From the NCBI GenBank assembly GCA_030247855.1, contig JAPDRN010000080.1, forward strand, positions 1 through 64,000: a stretch of DNA of 64,000 nt, read 5' to 3'. A model generated the notes under the pieces. It was not told the DNA's origin. It made no database searches and worked only from the letters and a program-made list of their open reading frames with translations. Below, piece after piece: positions 56,209 to 64,000 of the stretch (positions are counted from its first letter, which is position 1; every line of letters starts with the position of its first letter). The stretch is from Knufia peltigerae (Eukaryota > Ascomycota > Eurotiomycetes > Chaetothyriales > Trichomeriaceae). The position numbers and the translations under genes were made by a program.

Positions 56209-59200
56209 ATGAGTTCTCTTCTTCACCCTCTCCATAGCGCGAGCCAAAAGTGCCGGCCTAAGCACCAAGTTCTGGTTCTCAAATGCTATCCGCAATACCA
56301 GAAAACCGTGCAGGAAGTCAAACCGAACTCTTCCGAGCTGAGCTACCTCCTATACTATGCAAGCACACGCCGAAGTAAGCTGCAAAAGGTGGGCGCATTC
56401 TTGGAAAAGAAAAACGCCCACGATGTCTGGAAAGGAAGACTCGGGTAAGCAGACCGACTCACCCAGTCGAGTTTCTACTAACCCACGCCCAGCAATGTTC
56501 AAGTCACGCTGCAAATCCTTACCGCCATCATTGAAAAAGCCCCCCGCGACCTGTCCCTATACTCCGCCTCCGTTCTAACCATCCTGGGGACCGTTCTGCG
56601 CTCAAAGGACATCAACATGGTGGAAGAGACGGTGCCGACGTTCGAGGCGTACTGTAAACATGTCGATTCTGCCTCACTGACGGCCGACCAGCAACGTGCG
56701 CAACAATACTTGTCTATTGTGCAGCTGTATGCCGGTTACGCAGAAAAGCAGAAACCGGCTGGCAGGAGAAACGCTGATTCCATACCTTTATCCCTAAGAT
56801 GGCGGACAGTCGGTTTACGAGCTATACGAGCCGTAGTGGCTTCAGATGCCCTGGCTACGGATTCCAGTCAGCAGCTGAACCTGGTCATGCCTGTCATCCT
56901 CGAGAACATGTCGCTGGAGGCCGAAGATATTTTGTCACACCTACAAGAGAGAGCGAGGACGTCGGAGAAGTTCGAGGACGAAATAGCGAGAAGGCGAAGG
57001 ATCAGCTTGTCCACTGTCACAACGGTGGACACGACCGATGGTGATCCGGCTACGGCTGTTGAGACTACGGCTGGTGCAGACAAGGTGGCCGAAGAAGAGG
57101 TTAGAGCGTTGGCATTACGATGCCTAAAGCAAATCTTTTCAATAGGTATTGGCAGCACCAGAGGACAGACGAGGTTGGCCACCGCTTTGACGCTGAAGTT
57201 TATCGCTTCAAAAAACCCGCCTCGACCGAATCCAGAGATCGTAGGCCAGGGTACCTGGGCTACTTCACTTTTTGAAGCCATCGCGCGTTGGACACCCGTG
57301 CAAGATCGTTTCATCATCTTGATCACAGCCATGGAAACTCTAGTTCGAACGCCTGTTGCGGAAAATTTGCTCGAGAAGCAACTGGTTCTGGCCACCATGA
57401 TCGACTGGCTCCTAAGCTCGTCCGTTAACCTGATTGGACTGAGCGTTATGGATGTCTTGCTTGGATTCATTCAACACATGCTGCTCTTGTTACAACTAGG
57501 CGGTCCTAACCCGCGTATCAGGGCATCCCATCCGAATGACACCATGGGGTTTTCTAGAGAAACAAGAGAAGCCTTTGACCCGAGCACGGTCCTGACAGCT
57601 ACTGAGCTCGATCGAACACCTTCCAAGGTCGAACTTGCTGCATCGCCCACCCGCAAGGAGCTTTTGGTGAGGCTGCAAAAATGCATCGCTTCTCTGTCCA
57701 ACCACATTTACTATACCGACCAGATCAGTGACATGATCACTGCTATCTTAGCCCGTTTGAAGCCTTCACCTCAATCGGAGGTTCCGACGATAGCCGCTGC
57801 AATCGACGATCCAGCCGCAGCTACAAAAGCGATAGCTGAATCAGCAAGTGTCCACGAAGATCCAAACACCTCGTCCTTTTTCTCATTCACAACGGCCAGA
57901 GTGGCGGCCCTACAAGTCATCCAAGCCATTTTAATCCGCGCCAATAGTAAGAGGAGCGTCACCGGTGGCCCGATAGAAGCGCGTGCACGGGTGGGTGTGC
58001 AGGTTTGGGAGGGTACGCAATGGCTTCTCAAGGACGAGGAGAAGGAGGTCCGCTTTGCTTATGTCGAAGGCTTGTTGACTTGGCTGAAGCTGGAGACCAA
58101 CAAATCCGATACGTTGCTACCAAAGAACGGCTCACGAAAACATACTCCGAACAAGAAGCAAGGAGTAAGCGAAAACCTGGCAAAACGAGCCGTTTCTGGC
58201 GCCTCGCGGAAGGAACCAAAGCCTAATAGATCGACCTTCGTGACCTTTCTGCACCTGGCCATTTATGACAGTATTCTGGACGATGCTGAAGACGAAGCCA
58301 ATCTTCTCCTCCTTCATCTTCTGCTGACAAAGTTGGTAGACCGGCTCGGGGTGAACTCGGTGCGGAGCGGTCTACCTATGATGTTGAGGCTTCAGGAGAC
58401 TGCCTTGAATGGGGAGGTCATTTCGGCCACTGGAAGGGTCAATGTTGCCAGCGTTGTTCAGAGCTATCTATGGACTCTGGCGTCAAAGTTTGACTTTGAG
58501 ATGAGTCCTGTTGGCTATGAAATCAATGGTGAAATCTCTCGCAGAAAACGGTTGAGCATCTGGTGTGAGAAGGTCAAATATCCAGCTGCGGGCATTGATG
58601 AAATACGCAACAACTCCTCTTTGGACGAGAAACAGCCGCAATACTCCGAAGAAAGCGTCGACACGTTGAAACCGTTCCTGTCAGTGACTGAGTTAGTCAA
58701 TGAGATCGCAACGTCTTACGACAAGTCTCTGTTGACCCCCCCGAGCTCTGCACCATCATCACCAGGCCGTGTCTTTTCCGTTCCAACTCTCGGTTTTGGC
58801 TATGGCTACGGCGCTGCCCCAGTGTCTAAGCCTTCCAAAGAGGAGCAACTACCCGAAAAAGTCAAGGAAGAAATGGCCGCTGGCTGGAGTAGAGAAGCAT
58901 GTATTGCAGCCGTCGAGAAGGAAAGCGCCACATCCATGACAGGATCAAGAACAGGTGGTTCTTCCCTTCCCAGGTATCATCTCGGCGTAAATGGAGCACG
59001 CAATCACGGTTCCGTCAGTGGCCAGGAGTCCCCAGTCAACGCCAATGGCAGTACTACCCCGACATATGGCCTGGCAAGTGGCCTAGGCACCCTGACAAAA
59101 GCGCGAAGGCCCAGCGCCAACGGGTCCCCCACCCGAGTCCCTACGACATCGAGCCGAGATTCTACCATGAGGGTGACAGATCTCAAGAGAGCCCTCTCTG

Positions 59201-59868
59201 GCTACGCCGCCGGGGGACGACGACAGAGCCCCTTGAGAAAGCCGCTCACCGGGTCACGACGAAGTACACGGAGCAGTATGACCAGCAGTATGGTCAGTTG
59301 GGACGAGGCGGATGACAGGAATCCGTCGTTTCTTGATGTGAGGACTGGAGGTGGACTCAGTAACTCTGTCAATCAGGTTTCGGGCGGTCCACGACCACCA
59401 ACGTCTACATCTACCAAAACCGAGGGAGATAGGGATGGAAGTGTACACAATGCCGTAACGCTTCCTGCGACTGACCCTGGGCTTCGCAACGACATAGACA
59501 TCCCGCCTGTGCCCAAGATTCCTTCGTCACTGAACCTCCCTGGGACATGGCCTCGCGATATATCTCCCGCCCGCACTGATGAGCCTCATCTCGGAAAAAC
59601 CTCATCTTTGTCACAGGAACACGACGCAACTCCTCAGTCGAAGCGTGCCACCAGTGGTACATATTCGACATCGTCTGCAGCAGGAAAACAGAGCATCCTA
59701 AAGTCTTCGCGCCCCACAAGTCGGAAAGGTGCCAGCCCGACCATCGGTTCAGTGAATGGACGATTTGACTTGAACTCCTTACTGGCCGAAATCCCCTCCG
59801 CCACGGAAGAACGTGAGGAGGGACCTACAGACAATCGAACCAGTCGCCAGATCAGACCTCCTTACTAA
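56209..59868 (+). CDS. EFR3: Efr3, plasma-membrane anchor of the PI4-kinase complex
   Basis: Anchors phosphatidylinositol 4-kinase Stt4, with Ypp1, at PIK patches of the plasma membrane. Two exons, 56209-56444 and 56493-59868, with a 48-bp intron (GTAAGC donor, TACTAAC branch sequence, GCCCAG acceptor); 1203 residues. The highly conserved N-terminus is present: QKCRPKHQVLVLKCYP (about 13-28), EVKPNSSELSYLLYYASTRR (36-55), SKLQKVGAFLEKK, and after the intron NVQVTLQILTAIIEKAPRDL. The basic and cysteine residues near the start fit membrane binding and acylation (family knowledge). An alpha-solenoid of helical repeats runs to about 720. The last 400 residues are disordered, Ser/Pro/Arg-rich, with short PPVPKIP-type segments. 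Conservation of the N-terminus makes the identification firm. Confidence 0.95.
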
Positions 59869-60411
59869 TAACTTGGTTCACATACAGAAGATATGAGGAT
59901 AAATGTAATTCTAGTTCTTATCATACGAGCATTGTACACCATGGGTTTGGAGCATCATGTGTACCTTTTTTCCTTGATCTTTTCAAGCTTGGTGTCGTAG
60001 TATTTTGAGCGATGATTATGAAATTCGGGGCTGCGTGTGTGCTCTTTATTTGGTTTGGAACACTTGGACTTGTTCATGAATCATAGTATAGAACTGATGG
60101 TAGATAAAATGAACGAGATATATACTTGTCGTTCAAAGTCGTATTCTGTGTCACAGTCGATTCTGTCTTGCCTGCCACTTCATATCAAATACTTCAGCAC
60201 CTTCAGCCTCGTTGCGGAGAATAGAAATTCCGTTCCAGGATCAGACACGGCAACGTTCAACATCAGACGTCAATGGGCATTTTGCGCTTCTATCCCCACT
60301 GACAACAGAAGCCGGTCCAGATACGGCACATTTGAAGGATTATCAGTTACTGACTGACAGATCCCGAAACTTGAGAAAGATGTCTCGGACTGAACAAGCC
60401 CTCATTCAACA
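59869..60411. other. Intergenic region
   Basis: 540 bp between EFR3 and the next plus-strand gene; 3' flank and promoter. Nothing else recognised. Confidence 0.45.
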
Positions 60412-61601
60412 ATGGCGCCGTCAACAGACGCTGGAGGATACTCTCTTGAACCCATCAAGGCTTTGACACTCCTTGACCTGGGAACGGGGCGCAAGCCAGA
60501 AGACTCATCGACCTCGATAACTCTCGAAGCCAATAAGAGGACAGGTATCTGGATTCGAGGTCTGGACACTCGATTCAGAGCGGTTTGGCGTGGTGGAAGA
60601 GTCGTCGGTATTGGGTCGAGGGATGCGGACGATCCAAGTCAGCACTTGGGACAGGTGAGTTTACGATGCGCTCAGCTTGGGATAAACTTGTTGAGAAAGG
60701 CACTCCATCTTCATATATGTCGTGTAGCTCGTCCTGTGAGCTGACATTGGTGTATCTTGCACAGGCCTCACTGTCACTAAATCTCATCTCTGCGGCACTT
60801 TTGAACAGGCCAGATTTGTCGCAGATCCTCAGAACGAGCTCCTCAACGGTTTCACCACCGCTAGGGCATTCAATCTCCCCAACGATCTACATCGTAGCGC
60901 CACATACAGCCCAGACAATTCCCTTACTCCACGGCAACCTTGCTAGAATGTTGTCCGACTCCGCAACCGCGATGGAGTTGCTCAAGGGTGTTCAGCTGTT
61001 ACAGTACTTTGACTTCGCGGGACTTGTCGAGGCTGTGGGCGAAGTCAGCGAAGCAATGTATGGAAAAATACAGAGTTCCAAAAAGCCAGCCCCGAATGCC
61101 ACGCAGGAAGCCGCCTCCACACAGACCCATGACATCGTCCTGCTTCAAGGTCTCAGTCCAACAGTGACTGCCACATATCGTCGAAGTGGACTTGTCCATG
61201 CGAATGCACTACTGGCAGCTTTGATGCGAAGCATCGTGCAATTATCCAGGCCAGCGGTAAATGCATTGGTGTTAGTCGATGTCCCCATCGGGTTTGACGG
61301 CCCCGGAAGCTTGAACGCAAATCTGGATCTCACACATAAGTCTTCTCATGGCGTTGTGCTAGGTTCTGCCTTTTGTGGCCCAACAGGAGAGAATCTGAGC
61401 TTAGTCTGTGGTCATGAAACGTTGTCAAGAACTTTAGAGTCCGGTTTCGACTGCATTGTCATCGTGCATGATGGCTTTGGCAGGGTAAAACAACGAAGCA
61501 GACATTCGAAGCAGTCTCAGTGCATTATCGAAACAGTGAAAGACAGAGTAGGTGACACAACTGGGCTCTGGGCCATCTGGAGCACCGATGGGCTAGAGTG
61601 A
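60412..61601 (+). CDS. Uncharacterised conserved fungal protein, possibly RecA-fold-like
   Basis: Two exons, 60412-60654 and 60765-61601, with a 110-bp intron (GTGAGT donor, TGCACAG acceptor) that keeps the frame; 359 residues. No catalytic motif is certain. The N-terminal part (MAPSTDAGGYSLEPIKALTL) is followed by alternating strands and helices: TIYIVAPHTAQTIPLL, VQLLQYFDFAGLVEAVGEVS, THDIVLLQGLSP, then a well-conserved-looking block SGLVHANALLAALMRSIVQL and NALVLVDVPIG, and finally FDCIVIVHDGFG and VKDRVGDTTGLWAIW. The strand-Asp and HANALL pattern recalls the fold of Rad51-paralog or Shu-type recombination proteins, but no intact Walker A is seen. This is a guess from layout. Treat as hypothetical; the gene itself looks real because splicing is clean and the frame is long. 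Confidence 0.7.
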
Positions 61602-61796
61602 TGACGCATCGCGTTGGTCTGAGATGCCGTTGCCAGCTCTTGACATGCTACTTCCTTGGATGAATCGATGGCTATGGAGTTGTGCCTGCCTTTCGAGAAC
61701 ACATCAACTCGGCAGGCCTCGAAGTATGGCCGACCTCATAACACTGTATTTGCTCCTCTGTGCGACTGGATTATTGGCAACATATCAGAAATCAGC

Positions 61797-63434
61797 ATGA
61801 ACTTACGCATCTTAGAATACCTTTTCTATTGCCTTGCACCTGTTACCAGTGCATTATTCAATGATGGGGATCGGCATGTGGACGTCAGCGTCGACTATTT
61901 CGAGCTTGCAGGCTCCTCTGGCGTTCCGGCAATGCATGCAGCAGTACTCCCGCCGGATGGAAAAGTCGTATTTCTCGACAAAGTGGAAAACTACACTGAA
62001 CTCCTCCTGCCGAACAAACGCTACGCATACTCCTCTCTATATGATCCGATAAGTCACCAGTCGTCCCCGCTATCTGTCACGACAAACCCATTTTGCTGCG
62101 GAGGAGCATTTCTTCCAGACGGAAGACTGGTCACCATTGGAGGCAATGCGCCTTTGCTCTGGCTTGACCCTACCGTTGATGATGGCTTTGATGCGATCCG
62201 CTATATCGGATCAAACAGTTCGACATACAACTGGATAGAACCTGGGAACAAATTGGGCTCCAAGCGATGGTATGCCTCAGCACAAACTCTGTCGAATGGA
62301 GATGTATTTGTTGCAGCTGGAAGTCTCAATGGCTTGAACCCGGGTAATTACAGCAACAACAATCCGACATACGAAATCCTTGGTTCTGATAGGGTCAGTA
62401 AAGGGAAGAGTATCCCAATGGAAATCCTCGTCGAAACCCAACCGTACTAGATGTACCCGTTCCTACACCTGCTGAACGACGGCTCATTGTTCATCTTTGC
62501 GGATCGTTCGTCTGAGATCTTCAACGTCACATCGAACTGGACTATCAAAACTATGCCTGATCTGCCTGGAATGCACAGAACCTATCCAAACACTGGAGGA
62601 AGTGTAATGCTTCCATTACATATGGAAAACAATTATGAACCTGAGATCATGATCTGTGGTGGAGGACAAGCACAGGCTGTTGATAGTCGGTGTGATGCTA
62701 CCTGTGGTAGGTTGAAGCCGTTCAGCGTGGAGCCAAGATGGCAGATAACCGCTATGCCTGAACCACGAGGAATGGTTGAAGCTGTATTGCTTCTTGACGG
62801 CACAGTCCTCTGGCTCAACGGTTGTCAGCAAGGAGCACAAGGATTTGGCTTAGCCACTGAACCAGCTCTTGAAGCTTTGATATACAACCCGAGAAGAGGC
62901 AACTGGTCGATCTCTGGAAGATCAGTCATTCCAAGATTGTATCACTCGGTTGCGTTATTATTGTTGGATGGGACTGTGCTCATTGCTAGAAGCAACCCCA
63001 ACGAAATGCCGATAACGATGAGTCAAGTCGATGTTCGCGACCAGTCCAAGGCATTTCCCACTGATTTCAGGGTCGAGATATACACTCCAGTGTATCTGAG
63101 AGGTGCAAATGCATCTAGCAGACCTACTGACATCAAACTATCGGATCGAACATATACTGCCAATTCCACGTTCGAAATCGAGTTCATCATCAGGAGCAAA
63201 CTCGAAACTCTGGATATCATTTTGTACTCTGGGGGCTTTGTCACTCACTCTGTACACATGGGACAAGTTATGATATATCTGGAGCATAGCGGCTGGCGGG
63301 TCTCGAATACCGGTCAAACGAAGGTAAAAGCTTGCATGCCAAAAGGAGTCAAGATTGCACCTGGACCGTATGTTGTTTACGTAGTTGCAAATGGCGTCCC
63401 TGGGATCGGCGAATTTGTAACGTTCAAGCTGTAA
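61797..63434 (+). pseudogene. Copper-radical oxidase (glyoxal/galactose-oxidase family) with one in-frame nonsense codon
   Basis: Secreted oxidase family that makes H2O2 from aldehydes or alcohols. The frame from ATG 61797 to 63434 is open except for one TAG at 62448-62450 (codon 218). Upstream it reads EILVETQPY, downstream MYPFLHLLNDGSLFIF; the family has QPYYMYPFLHLLNDG here, so a Tyr codon (TAC or TAT) has become TAG by one base change. No other lesion is visible. A signal-like N-terminus (MNLRILEYLFYCLAPVTSALF) is followed by the kelch/beta-propeller domain and the C-terminal DUF1929 domain. The copper and radical residues are all kept: Cys100 (CCGG), Tyr159 (KRWYAS), Tyr382-His383 (RLYHSV) and His484 (THSVHM). 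It is therefore a very recent pseudogene, a sequencing error or a readthrough case. If translated without readthrough it gives only 217 residues lacking most of the active site. Confidence 0.85.
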
Positions 63435-63712
63435 TTTATGGCTTGGATAAGATCCTTGAAATATCATTTGTCACGGATAAATGTATCAAGCGGACAAGAA
63501 AATAATGGACAATCGAAAAAAGACAAGTCAAAGAGACCCCTCAGAATAGATGCGCATTATGGCTTAAAACCCCTCCGTACATATAGTACGGTCGGACATG
63601 CGGCCAAACTTGTCTTCTATCATCCGCTTTCCTGACCTACCCGAGACTCTTATTCACGTCGACTTGTAAAGAGCACAGTGTAGTCTGCTACACATATGGT
63701 CCTTCAATCAAT

Positions 63713-64000
63713 ATGGCAGAGCCGGTGGCATCAGCTTTGCCTCCAAAAGCGCAATCCTTGACGTCGAATGTCAACGTTAATAAGGATTTGTCTCAAGATC
63801 GCACCTGGACATCGACCGCACCCACCCCAGCAGCGAGTAGTATTCACGAAGCCGACAATGATGTCGTCATGTCTACTTCTCCGACTACTGCCACGATCGC
63901 GCCCGCGGCCGGTGCCGGTGCCGGCGCTGAACAACGAGGCCCCGTCCCTCTCGACTCGCCCTCGCGCACGGCGCCCATACACCCTTCTGTACCCGCGGTC
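63713..64000 (+). CDS. 5' part of a gene running off the window, product unknown
   Basis: From ATG 63713 the frame is open for 96 codons to the end of the window without a stop. It begins MAEPVASALPPKAQSLTS and is rich in Ser, Thr, Pro and Ala, with an AGAGAGA stretch, as in the disordered N-termini of many fungal regulators. The frame could also be chance in GC-rich sequence; the missing 3' part would decide. No family recognised. Confidence 0.4.
   Translation, partial: MAEPVASALPPKAQSLTSNVNVNKDLSQDRTWTSTAPTPAASSIHEADNDVVMSTSPTTATIAPAAGAGAGAEQRGPVPLDSPSRTAPIHPSVPAV

Noticed and set aside
1..64000. tRNA, rRNA, CRISPR arrays, transposon ends and biosynthetic core genes
   Set aside because: Looked for T-loop and cloverleaf patterns, repeat-spacer arrays, transposase or reverse-transcriptase motifs, and PKS/NRPS/terpene motifs by eye; none was convincing. 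A tRNA or repeat search program would be more sensitive.

Overview
The window is nuclear DNA of a filamentous ascomycete (Pezizomycotina). The evidence is short introns (mostly 47-110 bp) with fungal donors and CTAAC-type branch points, densely packed spliced genes, and proteins of clear fungal type: Mlp1/Tpr, Efr3, Sed5 with a DRTNEF N-peptide, Mgr2, an alternative NADH dehydrogenase and a tail-anchored STRIPAK FHA protein. A black-yeast or other eurotiomycete-like source is my guess. No rRNA, tRNA, CRISPR array or intact transposon was seen.

Layout, left to right. 0-5 kb: RIB3 (riboflavin synthesis), a single-pass membrane protein with a PPxY motif, and TFIIE-beta on the minus strand. 5.6-11.9 kb: the nuclear basket protein Mlp1/Tpr. 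12.8-18.8 kb: a three-exon 2-oxoglutarate/Fe(II) dioxygenase, divergent from a five-exon NCS1 nucleobase permease, followed by a MOSC/mARC-like protein. 20.3-22.9 kb: a five-exon zinc-finger protein with one unusually long intron. 22.9-27.7 kb: a gene-poor, repeat-marked stretch with a decayed MFS sugar-transporter remnant. 27.8-28.9 kb: an HSL-type alpha/beta hydrolase. 30.1-38.4 kb: one giant disordered protein that looks like two genes because of an atypical intron, and which also contains an assembly gap. 39.6-45 kb: SED5, a five-exon MGR2 hidden in very short exons, and a STRIPAK FHA protein. 46.5-51.2 kb: an alternative NADH dehydrogenase, a SnoaL-like protein and an F-box-like protein. 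53.6-59.9 kb: a seven-exon amidase and EFR3. 60.4-64 kb: an uncharacterised protein, a copper-radical (glyoxal/galactose) oxidase with one in-frame nonsense codon, and the start of a gene that runs off the edge.

Most genes are unlinked housekeeping functions. Two groupings deserve attention. The dioxygenase, NCS1 permease and MOSC protein could form a small nucleobase uptake, oxidation and detoxification group; this is inference from adjacency. The 9-mer TACGGAGTA / TACTCCGTA occurs at least 21 times, almost only between genes, against about 0.5 expected by chance. No wholly new system is evident. The most unusual items are this repeat, the nonsense-interrupted oxidase, the micro-exonic MGR2 and the giant split gene.
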